A program made the translations under genes and the position numbers. From Solen grandis (taxonomy: Eukaryota > Mollusca > Bivalvia > Adapedonta > Solenidae), in the NCBI GenBank assembly GCA_021229015.1, contig CM037795.1, positions 18,378,212-18,442,211 of the forward strand: 64,000 nt of DNA, in the 5' to 3' direction. Below the pieces are notes generated by a model, which was not told where the DNA came from, did no database searches, and was given only the letters and a program-made list of their open reading frames with translations. Below are positions 24,048 to 34,202 of this stretch, in pieces. How positions within the stretch are numbered: the stretch's first letter is position 1; the number at the start of each line of letters is the position of its first letter.

Positions 24048-24996
24048 AGCTCACCTGAGCACTTGTGCTCGGGTGAGCTTTTGTGATCACCTTTTGTTCG
24101 TCGTGCGTCGTCCATAATTGCTTGTGAAAACTCTAAAGGCCATTGTTTTAGCCCAAATATTTGATCAGGGTGTTAGTCTACATGATATCTCGGATGAGTT
24201 CGAAAATGGGTCATGTGGGGGCCATAAAATTAGGTCACCAGGTCAAATCTTTGAAAAACCCTGTCTACATGATATCTCATCCGAGTTCGAAATTGGGTCA
24301 CGTGGGGTCAAAAACTAGGTCACTTGGTCAAATCTTAGAAACACCTTGTGAACACGCTAGAGGCCAAAGTTTTAACTCAATCTTCAATAGATTTGGTCAG
24401 GATGTTTGTCTATATGCTATCTTGGATGGGATCGAAAATGGGTCATGTGGGGTCAAAAACTAGGTCACCAGGTCAAATCTTAGAAAAACCTTAACACTCT
24501 AGAGGCAACAGTTTTGGCCCAGTCTTCATGAAATTTCGTCAGGATGTTCGTCTACATATCTTGGATGATTTCGAAATTGGGTCACTTAGGGTCCAAAACA
24601 AGGTCACCAGGTCAACCCTTAGAAAAACCTTGTGAACACTTTAGAGACCACAGTTTTAGACTAACCTTAATGCAACTTGGTCAGAATGTTTGTTTACATC
24701 AAATCTCAGATGAATTCAGAACTGTGCAACATTGGGTCAAAAAGTAGGTCACCAGGGCAAATTTTAAAATAATCTTGTGAACACTCTAGAGGTCTACATT
24801 TTTGTCCCAGTGTTCATTAAACTTGATATGAATGTGACTGCATGAATTCCCATGTTGAGTGCAAAATCAGGTAGTATCAAATGTAGGTCATTTAGTCAAA
24901 TGTTAGAAAAACAATTTAGATATCAGATTTTTTGTCATTATGCATAAACAGCCATCTTACTCAGGTGAGCGAACAGGGCCATCAATTGCCCTCTTG
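24048..24996 (+). mobile_element. Pearl/Helentron-like non-autonomous element with ~145-bp core repeats
   Basis: The 5' end AGCTCACCTGAGCAC is immediately followed by its own complement GTGCTCGGGTGAGCT. The 3' end is ACTCAGGTGAGCGA, then the hairpin GGGCCATCAATTGCCC and CTCTTG. The interior has about five imperfect ~145-bp units (CTCTAGAGG.C..AGTTTT, AAATGGGTCA, AGGTCACCAGGTCAAATCTT). The same ends occur at 28903-30604. Paired subterminal inverted repeats with a 3' hairpin and insertion in a T run fit Helentron-associated (HINE/pearl) elements known from bivalves. The class is inferred; no Rep/helicase is present. Confidence 0.75.
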
Positions 24997-25203
24997 TTCG
25001 TGACGCGCCTTTGTCTAAAACGAAAATTTAGTTGTTTTTTTTTTTTTACCTGGAAAAGGCATATGGAAACATGGTATTATGGAAGATTTGCATGGATTTT
25101 GGTCTAAGGGCCATTTTCCGATATTTATAGAATTTTTTTTTATCAAACAGACAAATTTTAAAGTCAAATGTGATTGTCAAATGTGATTCGATTTTATCCA
25201 ATT

Positions 25204-26590
25204 GTTTTAGTCAAGAGCAGGAGTTCCACAGGGAAGGATTCTCTCTGTTACCTTTTTAGTGATAAAATTTATAGTATTTTGAAATGTTTAAATTCTGGTG
25301 TTGATTGCTCTCTACGTTGACGACTTATAAATTTGCTACAGATCCAAAAATATGATTACTATTAAAAGGCAGCTTCAACAATTTCTTTAAATGGGCATCT
25401 GAAAACGGATTTAAATTTTCTTAAATCAAGACACAGTGTGTGCATTTTTTTCAAACTAAAGATTCATCATCGTTGACGCATATTTAACGCTGGATGGTAC
25501 TCCTATTCCTGTCGTTGACGAATGTAAATTTCTTGGAGTGATATTCGAAAATTTTTTTTTTTTATTTCCAATTGAAATACCTCAAGAATCAATGTCTAAA
25601 GGCACTGAACATAATGAGAGTAGTCGCCATACCGATTGGGGGCAGACCGGTCCTTTTGAATTTATACGTTCTCTTATTCGTTCAAAACTGACTATGGCTG
25701 TATCGTTTATTGGTTCAGCCAGAAAATCATATTTACCAGTTACTGGACAAAATTCTCATCAAGGACTTCGCTTGGCACTTGTCGCATTTAAAACATCTTC
25801 CTGTTGAAAGCCTTTATGTAGCTGCAAATGACCATCCTTATTTCTACGTACAGTAAAATTGCCTTTACAGTATATTACAAAACTCAAATTCAAACCCAGT
25901 AATCCAGCTTATGATAGCGTATTTCAACCTAAATATAAAACATTTATGAGAGAGCAAACCTAAGGTTATCAAACCTTTGGGTTTGCGTGCTCAGAATCTG
26001 ATTTCAGGTTTAGAATTGACATAAAAGTCATTAAAACAAAAACACTGCCACAAATTCCACATTGGACACTTAAAAGACCTGATGTTAATCTTAGGCTTCA
26101 CAATTCTAAAAAATCCATCACTGATCCAATTTAATTTCAGTCAAAGTTCAACGAAATTAGGTTACTTATGGAGACCATTATGACATTTATACAGATGGCT
26201 CTAAAGATGGCAATACGATCACATTGGCAGTCATAAGCTTTACACATTAATTATATCGTTTACCGGATGGCGCTTCGGATTTTTTCTGCAGAGCAAAAGC
26301 TATTGAGTTAGCTTTACATGCGGTATCGTCTATCCGGTCCGATACATTTATCATATTATTTGATTCCTTGTCTGTTCTATACAAGATTTTTTAATTAAAC
26401 ATCATCACCTATCTGTTTCGATATATCCTGTTGAGTTCCCATTCATATGGGAATTCGAGGTAATGTTAAAAGCTGATCGTAAAGCAGCCTCCGATTTAGA
26501 CGAAGCAGATATAAAAATTTCATCATGAAACTTTTAGGATTCGATTCTCATTATTATACACATAACTGTATTCATTTCTTCCTGTTCCTT
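25204..26590 (+). pseudogene. Relic of an RNase H-bearing non-LTR retrotransposon
   Basis: Reverse transcriptase fragments appear in order: SRAGVPQGR (motif B region) near 25210, LYVDDL (motif C) near 25315, and LDGTPIPVVDECKFLGVIF near 25500-25545. Thumb-like stretches follow (HTDWG, KSYLPVTGQNSHQGLRLAL) near 25630-25780. RNase H motifs then appear as YIYTDGSKDGN-like near 26185-26215 and a second acidic segment (LFDSLSVL) near 26355-26375. Many stops and frame changes are present, so it is dead. The RNase H points to the I/Ingi/R1-like side of LINEs; the clade is not resolved. Confidence 0.85.
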
Positions 26591-26610
26591 AACGTATACA
26601 TTGGCAAAGT

Positions 26611-26826
26611 TTAGGACTCCTCATCCGCGGTGTTCATGGAGCCACCCAAATGCCGTAATATGATATTCATTTCTTCTTTCGACGAAGTCATGTCATACTC
26701 TCTGTTTCTAAGTTGAAATAACCAAAATCGTACGCTTGGGTCATCCTGTATACCAAAGGTCGCAGAAAAATCCATAAGTTCGTCCGCGTCATTAAAAAAT
26801 ATTATCTCTTCGAACAAGTGCTCCAT
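26611..26826 (-). CDS. Hypothetical small acidic protein
   Basis: A 71-codon ATG-initiated frame between the LINE relic and a duplicated block. The product is acidic (MEHLFEEIIFFNDADELMDF at the start, NTADEES at the end) with no signal peptide or membrane helix. I recognise no family. It may be the last exon of a split gene or a chance frame. Its proximity to the segmental duplication at 26917 suggests shared origin, but the second copy of the block does not include it. Confidence 0.25.
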   Translation of the reverse strand: MEHLFEEIIFFNDADELMDFSATFGIQDDPSVRFWLFQLRNREYDMTSSKEEMNIILRHLGGSMNTADEES

Positions 26827-26916
26827 ATTTAAAGATAGAATTCTGAAGTAATTCAGTCAAATTTCAAAAAAAATCTTATTGCCTGTAACCGTTGCTCGTA
26901 AGATACGTAATTTTCT

Positions 26917-27353
26917 TTTTCGGCGTAGCTGTATAAAATCGATTTCGATGTTTATTTTTAGACCAAAATCCCCCCTGCAAATCTGCAGAAGTGGACTCGC
27001 CCACTTTAACCTGTTGATCATGTAGTATGCGGAGGAGGCGGAAGTTAACCCATATATTATAATTAACACATACTTTCCTATCAATTAGGGGGTCTTACTT
27101 TATCAATACGGATCTAACCAACAAACATTATGAATCTTACATATACAATAACATACCTTTGACCCCTTTTTGTAATAAGTAAACTTAACCATGTCAGTGT
27201 GTACAGAATGTATATAAATAGACTGCAAGATCACTATTTTAAGAATACATCTGAGTTCCCGGAAATACAGTCTATTATTAGATTGTAGGAGTTCAGTTTG
27301 TTTTCCATTTTACGCCGAATATCTTTTTTTAAAGATATTTCTTGTATAACAAT
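26917..27353. repeat. Segmental duplication, copy 1 (uninterrupted)
   Basis: About 435 bp nearly identical to 28505-28902 plus 30605-30622. Shared landmarks are TCGGCGTAGCTGTATAAAAT, TAGGGGGTCTTACTTTATCA, ATACATCTGAGTTCCCGGAA and CATTTTACGCCGAATATC. Differences are a handful of substitutions and a short indel. This copy shows the uninterrupted T run where copy 2 carries the pearl-like insertion. No confident coding exon lies within it. Confidence 0.93.
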
Positions 27354-28031
27354 AACCCTGATTAATTTGAAATGTATGTAAGCAAAATCACTATCATAGA
27401 AAAATAATGCTATGTCAGTAAAACATCCATTCGCTCGGATTGCATTCTTAGCATCTAAGGGCTCCTTCTGGTTTCTGATGATCAGAATTATCAGTACATA
27501 AATATCATGGAGAGTAGTATACCGGTCGGTTTGGGTGTAAACAAAGATGACGTAATAGGCGGCCATTTTGTTTCTATTTATAGTAACTCATTTGCATATA
27601 AGCGTTTAAGGTTGTGCGCATGGCGGATTTGGGGGCCTTAGTGGTCATTTGCTTGGTTGTTTAGGGTTATTCATTGGATCTCAGTTGGTATCTTTTAATA
27701 GTAATAATTAATTTACTTAACAACAATAAATAATAATAACAATAATATTAATTTTAAAAATCACATCAATAATAATAATAATAATAATTAAATATATAGA
27801 ACATTCATAAAAATAGGATGATAATATATATCAACTAGGTCTAAATACTAATGCTCACCTTTTACGATGTTGACTCCTCGGCGTCCTTTGCTCAAATGAA
27901 ACTCGAGCTAAGCGACAGCTATTTTTAGAAACTATTTTTAGAAATGACATTTCTCAACTTTTGCACTCGTTTCTCAAGCCACCCGCGTTAACAATAGACG
28001 GTCTATTTTTAGCGATGGAACAATAGCGATA

Positions 28032-28245
28032 TTGATTTAGGGACGGAAATGCGAACAATGACTATACAAGTGTCCAAAGTTAATCCTTTTAAAGTCGCCA
28101 CTCTGTCTGGCGTGTGTTGATTTAGGGACGGAAATGCGAACAATGGCCTATTCAAGTGTCCCAAGTTAATACCTTTAAAGTCGCCCAAGTGACTGGCGTG
28201 TGTTGATTTAGGGACGGAAACGGGTACAATGACCGACTGCATTGT
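28032..28245. repeat. Tandem repeat of ~86 bp
   Basis: Two full units and a partial third begin with TTGATTTAGGGACGGAAA and include AAGTGTCC.AAGTTAAT and CTGGCGTGTG. The repeat lies between the two copies of the segmental duplication. Confidence 0.88.
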
Positions 28246-28504
28246 ATGAAACACAAAGTGAAGGTGTGTTAATAACGATTTCATTTATTCCAGAGTTAAA
28301 CTCAGTCTATTAATGTAAAGTGAGAGATAAAAAAAAATAAAAAAATGTCTGGTAAGTTGATAAATACATTATTTTTTTTCACATTTCACTTTGTATACAT
28401 ATAATCACAAGCTTGTACAATATTCATACAATTTATTTTATTAATTAAATTGAGTTACTTTGAATGTTACTGAATTTTATTAATATTTGCCAAAAGGAAG
28501 AAAT

Positions 28505-28902
28505 TTTTTCGGCGTAGCTGTATAAAATCGATTTCGATGTTTATTTTTAGACCAAAATCCCCCTGCAAATCTGCAGAAGTGGACTCGCCCACTTTAACCT
28601 GTTGATCATGTAGTATGCGGAGGAGGTGGAAGTTAACCCATATATTATAATTAACACATACTTTCCTATCAATTAGGGGGTCTTACTTTATCAATACGGA
28701 TCTAACCAACAACATTATGAATCTTACATATACAATAACATACCTTTGACCCCTTTTTGTAATAAATAAACTTAACCATGTCAGTGTGTACAGAATGTAT
28801 ATAAATAGACTGCATGATCACTATTTTAAGAATACATCTGAGTTCCCGGAAATACAGTCTATTAGTTCAGTTTGTTTTCCATTTTACGCCGAATATCTTT
28901 TT
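28505..28902. repeat. Segmental duplication, copy 2 (left part, interrupted)
   Basis: Matches 26917-27315 and stops inside the T run after GCCGAATATC. The missing right end (AAAGATATTTCTTG) resumes at 30609 after the inserted element. Confidence 0.93.
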
Positions 28903-30604
28903 AGCTCACATGAGCACAACGTGCTCAAGGTGAGCTTTTCTGATCGCCTTTTGTCCGGCGTCCGTCGTCCGTGCGTCCGTCCGTGCGTCCGGCGTCAACA
29001 ATTGCTTCAAACAACATCTCCTCCTAAACGGCTTGGCCAATTTGAAAAATATTTTGCAGGAATGTTCCTTGGATGAAGCTCTACTAAAGTTGTATAAATG
29101 GTTCTGGTCCATCGCATAATTAGGTCACAGGAGCTAAAAATAGATTTTAAAAATGAAAATTTAAAAAATCTTCTTCTCTGAAACCACAAGGCCTAGCCTT
29201 TTGATTTTTGGTATGTAGCATGATCTTATGACTGTCTACCAAGATTGTACAAATCATAGCCCTATGGTGATAAATGACCCCGCACCAGGGTCACTTGTTT
29301 TACATAGAGTTATATAGAAAAATCTATAAAAATCTTCTACTATGAATCCATAAGGCCTAGAGCTTAGATATTTGGTATGTAGCATCATCTTATGGGCCAC
29401 TACCAAGATTGTACAAATCATAGCCCTATGGTGATAAATGACCCCGCACCAGGGGTCACTTGTTTTACATAGAGTTATATAGGAAAATCTTAAAAAATCT
29501 TCTTCTATGAATCCATAAGGCCTAGAGCTTAGATATTTGGTATGTAGCATCATCTTATGGGCCACTACCAAGATTGTACAAATCATAGCTTATGGTGATA
29601 AATGACCCCGCACCAGGGGTCACTTGTTTTACACAGAGTTATATAGGAAAATCTTAAAAAATCTTCTTCATGAATCCATAAGGCCTAGAGCTTAGATATT
29701 TGTATGTAGCATCATCTTATGGGCCACTACCAAGATTGTACAAATCATAGCTATGGTGATAAATGACCCCGCACCAGGGGTCACTTGTTTTACACAGAGT
29801 TATATAGGAAAATCTTAAAAAATCTTCTTCTTTGAATCCATAAGGCCTAGAGCTTAGATATTTGGTATGTAGCATCATCTTATGGGCCACTACCAAGATT
29901 GTACAAATCATAGCCCTATGGTGATAAATGACCCCGCACCAGGGGTCACTTGTTTTACAAGAGTTATATAGGAAAATCTTAAAAAATCTTCTTCTGAATC
30001 ATAAGCCTAGAGCTTAGATATTTGGTATGAAGCATCATCTTATGGGCCACTACCAAGATTGTACAAATCATAGCCCTATGGTGATAAATGACCCCCCACC
30101 AGGGGTCACTTGTTTTACACAGAGTTATATAGGAAAATCTTAAAAAATCTTCTTCCATGAATGCATAAGGCCTAGAGCTTAGATATTTGGTATGAAGCAT
30201 CATCTTATGGGCCACTACCAAGATTGTACAAATCATAGCCCTGTGGTGATAAATGACCCCACACCAGGGGTCACTTGTTTTACATAGAGTTAAATAGGAA
30301 AATCTTAAAAAATCTTCTTCTATGAATCAATAAGGCCTAGAGCTAAGATTTTTGGTATGTAGTAGCATCTAATGGTTCATTACAAAGATTTTCAAAGTCT
30401 TGGCCCTACGGTGATAAATGACCCTGCGCCCAAGTCTTCTCTGAAACCATATGGCCCATTGCTTAGATATTTGGTGTGTAGTATTGTCAGGGGTAAAATG
30501 TTTTAGATTAACTTATATCAGAATCCTTGTCTGTTTAAAAACCTTGACATCAGTTGAAGCAATGGTACTCAGGTGAGCGATTCAGGGCCATCATGGCCCT
30601 CTTG
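28903..30604 (+). mobile_element. Pearl/Helentron-like element with seven ~165-bp core repeats
   Basis: The 5' end AGCTCACATGAGCAC is followed by the complement GTGCTCAAGGTGAGCTTTTC. A GTCCG/CGTCC-rich segment leads into about seven ~165-bp units starting at 29255, 29419, 29584, 29746, 29909, 30069 and 30234, each with CCCCGCACCAGGGGTCACTT. The 3' end is ACTCAGGTGAGCGA, then GGGCCATCATGGCCC and CTCTTG. The uninterrupted duplicate at 26917-27353 proves the boundaries to within the T run: 7 T in the empty site, 5 + 4 T around the element. The repeat length fits the ~160-bp cores reported for bivalve pearl elements. Confidence 0.85.
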
Positions 30605-30672
30605 TTTTAAAGATATTTCTTGTTTTTTATGAGAACATATATGTAAAAGTAATTAACTTCATAAAATTCAAA

Positions 30673-30673
<1 letters not shown>

Positions 30674-30712
<39 letters not shown>
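30674..30712. repeat. (CA)n microsatellite
   Basis: CA run directly against the stop codon of the SprT-like gene. Confidence 0.9.
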
Positions 30713-30714
<2 letters not shown>

Positions 30715-31478
30715 CCTTTCAACTAAATTCACCCCACACTCTCTCGAACACATTTTATACATATTTTGATCACTTATTTTTAAATTAGAAATTTGACTAG
30801 TTATTGTCATTAGTTTGGCAGTTATAAAGTACCAATTGTCCGTGTGTCCACCATTTTCTGTTTCGTCCACCAGAGCGTGACCTAATTCATGGGTTAATGT
30901 CGAAATAAGATGCATCTCACTCTGGTGGTTTTTCAGAAACAGAAAAACTTCCGGCTCTTCTACACCGTCGTCATACGTAGTAGTATATCCATAACAGGTG
31001 GGATGTTCGGTGTCAATTAATCGGATGGTCAGAGTCATAAAATTGACCATACCCCCACCAATTATGGTCTGTAGTGCCGCAAGTATCTGTGAAAGGAAAA
31101 AAAAATCTGAAAATAACCATCTAAGAAATTAAAGAATGTTTTAGATGGCAGTCTTCATTCTGTTTACATATTTTGTGACAAATTGATATTGTAATAGAAA
31201 AGATGACTAACCTGGTGGACAAGATCCGCTGCTCTTGTAGGACAGATCGCACTTTTCTCCGAAAATACAGGGTCGCCTCCTGTCCCTTTACTGTACATTA
31301 CAGGAACAAATGTCTCTGGAACACTTTCCATCATGACACAGTTATTTGGAACGACAACTGATGTCTTCTCCCCCATCACTATAATTTTCACATCTTTATA
31401 AAACAATTTTCCTTTTAAAAACGTAACAACGTAACAAATCACATCTTCTAAAAACATAAAAATGGTAACAGGAAGCAT
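30712..31478 (-). CDS. SprT-like zinc metallopeptidase, two exons
   Basis: Exon 1 is 31478-31212 and exon 2 is 31086-30712, joined in phase 0 by CACCAG/GTTAGT and CTTTCACAG, giving 213 residues. Exon 2 carries LISTLTHELGHALVDE, an HExxH zinc-binding motif at about residues 155-159. A third candidate ligand His follows in ENGGHTDNW about 11 residues later, as in the SprT/Spartan fold, where H-E-x-x-H is followed by a GH. Spartan-type proteases degrade DNA-protein crosslinks; smaller relatives have unknown substrates. Exon 1 has no recognised domain and no signal peptide. Further 5' exons are possible. The gene lies about 1 kb from the Polinton and points away from it, so it may be host DNA or captured cargo. 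Confidence 0.62.
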
Positions 31479-31479
31479 T

Positions 31480-32440
31480 TTTTTGTTTTTTTTTGTTGAG
31501 ATTTTCCAAAATGTTTAAGTCACAATGACAGAAGCAAAACTGGACAGAAATAGACATGAATGGTCAAGTTTATACACGACACCAGTTCCTTTTTAGGGTC
31601 CAGTACCATTTATAAGAAAATATTGGTTGACTTGAGATCGGTTTAAGATAGCCCCATAAAGGGAGCTGGCCAATGTTTACGTTAATCCTTAGCTTTACCT
31701 TTACCTAGGTAAAGGATTAAATTTTGTCAAATTGCACGGTTTTTAGAGGGAGTTAGAATTAGGGATATGAAGCGAAATATACATCGATATGTTCTGTGTA
31801 TTGGTAACGTATCAAAAAGGTAGAAGTTATTCAAATTTTGTGACAATTGGAAACGCATCATAAAGGTAGGTTTTATTCAAATTTTCAAATAATAATCTAA
31901 TAATTTTGTTTGAAAAAGCTTTAAATCAGTTTTTTCCTGTCTAGTGCAACCGTTTACGATATCGATTTCTGTTTTTATGTCACCAAATGTTAGAATATGT
32001 AAAAACCTTTCGTTTGAACCTAGGGTTATCGATTCGATTTTCAACCGTTATCGAGTTATGACGTAACAGCGATTTTTAAACCCAATTTTCAACTTTCTCA
32101 AAAGATGTGTCATGCGATTTCGAAAATGTATACGTTTATGGGACTATCTTTATTCGTTCTCGAGATATTTAAGTTTTAAAAAAGTCACGTGACCAGAAAA
32201 TGGCGCCAAATTCAAATTTTCTCCAAAAAATCATATTTTAGGTTATATTTCAGTCATTTCTTGACCGATTTGCATAATCCTGGTATCGATAGAAAGGTCT
32301 CATGTCAAGCTATATGATGAACATAATAAATTGGAAGTTCAATGATTCCACAACCGGAAATGACATCATTTTGAAATTTCTTCACTCCATAGTAACCATT
32401 TAAACTTGTTTATAGCACACACACACACACACACACAAAG
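31480..32440. other. Non-coding spacer, left flank of the Polinton
   Basis: No coding signal. A palindromic TTTACCTTTACCTAGGTAAA lies near 31694-31713 and a (CA)n run at 32418-32438. The Polinton terminal inverted repeat, expected somewhere on this side, could not be identified by eye. Confidence 0.5.
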
Positions 32441-32446
32441 ATATGT

Positions 32447-32544
32447 GATTGGCTAATTTATTCTTGAATTTGATTGGTTAAACTCAAAAGCACACCTGAT
32501 TTGTTAATCTGATATGACGTCACTAAACAATTCGTATTTAAAAG
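32447..32544 (+). promoter_or_regulatory. Inverted CCAAT module and TATA-like box upstream of a small ORF
   Basis: GATTGGCTAATTTATTCTTG (to TTTGATTGGTT at 32479) is the reverse complement of the modules at 32888 and 32946. A TGACGTCA site (CRE-like) follows at 32514-32521 and TATTTAAAAG at 32535-32544. The ATG of the small ORF is at 32575. The function is inferred from this arrangement. Confidence 0.5.
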
Positions 32545-32574
32545 ACATTTTTAGGAATTTTGTTCATTCATTTT

Positions 32575-32826
32575 ATGAACGACTTGACCATGAAATCAAC
32601 GTTTAAACTTTCGACACATACCGTCGAAAAGCACTTGTATGCCAATGTCTCATGTTTTTTAGTGAACGTGTCATGTACAGAACTATTCAGATGTGAAGTG
32701 ACAAAAACGTTTAATGACCCTATTGGACTTTTGGGATATACAAATACACCAAGCAAGAAAATCAAAGTCGTATTTACCAGGACCAAAAGGGTGATTTTTA
32801 TTATAACTGCTTTCCCCGTTGCCTAG
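32575..32826 (+). CDS. Hypothetical 83-aa protein at the left end of the Polinton
   Basis: ATG-initiated open frame about 30 bp after a TATA-like box and a CCAAT module that also precede the PC4-like gene. The product begins MNDLTMKSTFKLSTHTVEKH, has several Cys in the middle (SCFLVNVSCTELFRC) and a hydrophobic C-terminus (VIFIITAFPVA). It resembles no family I know. Support is positional only: shared promoter grammar and same strand as the following genes. Confidence 0.35.
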   Translation: MNDLTMKSTFKLSTHTVEKHLYANVSCFLVNVSCTELFRCEVTKTFNDPIGLLGYTNTPSKKIKVVFTRTKRVIFIITAFPVA

Positions 32827-32887
32827 CGGAATAACTGGCTTGTCTGGACACGTCTTTCTATTCTTAGAGTTGACGGAGGTGTAGCAG

Positions 32888-33000
32888 CCAATCAGATTCA
32901 AGAATAAATTGGCCAATCAGAGAAGGCTTTGAAGGTGAGCATCAGCCAATCAAATTCAAGAATAAATTGACCAATCAAAGGAGACTTTGATCTATAAAAG
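32888..33000 (+). promoter_or_regulatory. Two CCAAT modules and TATA box of the PC4-like gene
   Basis: Two near-identical 32-bp modules at 32888-32919 and 32946-32977 each have CCAATCA at one end and CCAATCA again at the other, separated by ATTCAAGAATAAATTG. TCTATAAAAG follows at 32991-33000, about 53 bp before the ATG at 33053. This is the layout of a strong polymerase II promoter. Confidence 0.65.
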
Positions 33001-33052
33001 ACGGTGACGAGATCACGTATGTCATTAGAGTTCTGACACTCGAACAAGAAAC

Positions 33053-33466
33053 ATGGCAAACTACAGATGTAAGTACAGTCTCGAGAATAATCGTTATGTA
33101 CAAGTATGCGAATGGAGAGGAGAACTTAGGGTGGACATCAGAGAATGGCAAGACGGTAAACCGACAAAGAAGGGTATCAGTTTACCCCTGATGCGATATA
33201 AGAATCTGGTGGACCGGTTAGAGTATGTGGACAAAGCGTTGGAAGACAAACAGACGTATGAAAGTCACCTCGGTGGCAATGTTTATTGTAATATCACCGA
33301 AAACAGCGTCTATGTGTACATTCGTCAATATTGGAAGCCTCAGGAAGAAGTGGTTCCCACCAAAAAGGGTATATGTTTAAGACCTACTGAATATATACAA
33401 TTGAAAAAATGGTTACCAGAAATCGGGAGAAATCTACCAGAACTGGCCCCCAAAGATACCACATGA
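33053..33466 (+). CDS. PC4/p15-like single-stranded DNA-binding transcription cofactor, two PC4 repeats
   Basis: 137 residues. Residues about 13-60 (EWRGELRVDIREWQDG then TKKGISLPLMRYKNL) and about 75-128 (VYVYIRQYWKPQEE then TKKGICLRPTEYIQL) each match the PC4 core. That core is a beta sheet with xIDIRxY, a basic KKGISL turn and a helix ending near the LPEI motif. Cellular PC4 has one such domain, dimerises, binds ssDNA and stimulates TBP/TFIIA-dependent transcription. Here the two domains are fused and might make an intramolecular dimer. The start ATG lies behind a CCAAT/TATA promoter. The same element encodes a TBP homologue at 35907-36437, so a role in element transcription is a reasonable inference. 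Confidence 0.85.
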   Translation: MANYRCKYSLENNRYVQVCEWRGELRVDIREWQDGKPTKKGISLPLMRYKNLVDRLEYVDKALEDKQTYESHLGGNVYCNITENSVYVYIRQYWKPQEEVVPTKKGICLRPTEYIQLKKWLPEIGRNLPELAPKDTT

Positions 33467-33561
33467 ATATGTTGGGATTTTTAACGTGCTATGAATGTAA
33501 CCCTAACGATTTCATGAATTGGTGAAGTAAAATTAGCAACCAATGACGATCCATTTCTAAA

Positions 33562-33582
33562 AAAAAAAAAAAAAAAAAAAAT
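33562..33582. repeat. Poly(A) tract
   Basis: About 20 A between the PC4-like gene and the next ORF. Confidence 0.85.
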
Positions 33583-33642
33583 AGACATAAGAGACTATTT
33601 AATTACGTGAAGGGTCTAATACATTGCACGTTGTTAATAGTG

Positions 33643-34056
33643 ATGGACGTTTTACCAGAGGACATCTGTAATTTGATTTACCATCACATGGTAGAAGAGC
33701 CATACATATCTTTGAAATATATAGTTGATTATGAGTTGTTTAAAGCAGCCTTATACGATTCATGTAGGAAAATGAATTTGAAAACTAAAGTGTGTATTCA
33801 GCAGTGGCTATGCAAAGAAGACACGCTTGAAACATTTAAAGAGTCTTTAAAGAAGTTATCTAGCAAGTACCATGTACGTATTAGTATTAAAGTATTCACC
33901 ATAGCAGAGTGGTATAGATACGTCATAAATAACGTAAGAGTAGTGAACCTCATACATGATTGGAAAAATGGAGGATGTATATCATTTCATTTAGGACCTG
34001 AAGATCCCTACATAGAACAACATTTCCAGTTGTCAATATTAGATGTTAACTTTTAG
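33643..34056 (+). CDS. Hypothetical Polinton protein, N-terminal F-box-like stretch
   Basis: 137 residues from the ATG at 33643. An in-frame GTG at 33607 is less likely as a start. The N-terminus MDVLPEDICNLIYHHMVEE resembles the opening of F-box-like motifs (LP.di...I...). The middle is Lys- and Trp-containing (CIQQWLCKEDTLETFKESL), and no membrane helix is seen. Function is unknown. It lies on the same strand between PC4 and the BIR segment, so it is element cargo. The F-box resemblance is weak and rests on a short match. Confidence 0.5.
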   Translation: MDVLPEDICNLIYHHMVEEPYISLKYIVDYELFKAALYDSCRKMNLKTKVCIQQWLCKEDTLETFKESLKKLSSKYHVRISIKVFTIAEWYRYVINNVRVVNLIHDWKNGGCISFHLGPEDPYIEQHFQLSILDVNF

Positions 34057-34202
34057 GCAGACAAGAGTAAGACATTTACGAATTATATAAGAAGATTTCT
34101 ACACGTTAGCTTCACTTCAATAAAAGACACCAAGGACCAGAGCAATTCTATAATCGTCAACAGATTCACAAAGCCTAATTTGATGTATTATAAATCATAA
34201 CA

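Noticed and set aside
28032..28245. CRISPR-like array
   Set aside because: Direct repeats of ~86 bp without unique spacers, in a eukaryotic genome; an ordinary tandem repeat.
29254..30236. Repeated minus-strand frames (MICTILVVAHKMMLHTKYLS-type)
   Set aside because: Generated by the ~165-bp core repeats of the pearl-like element; frames break at each indel between units.
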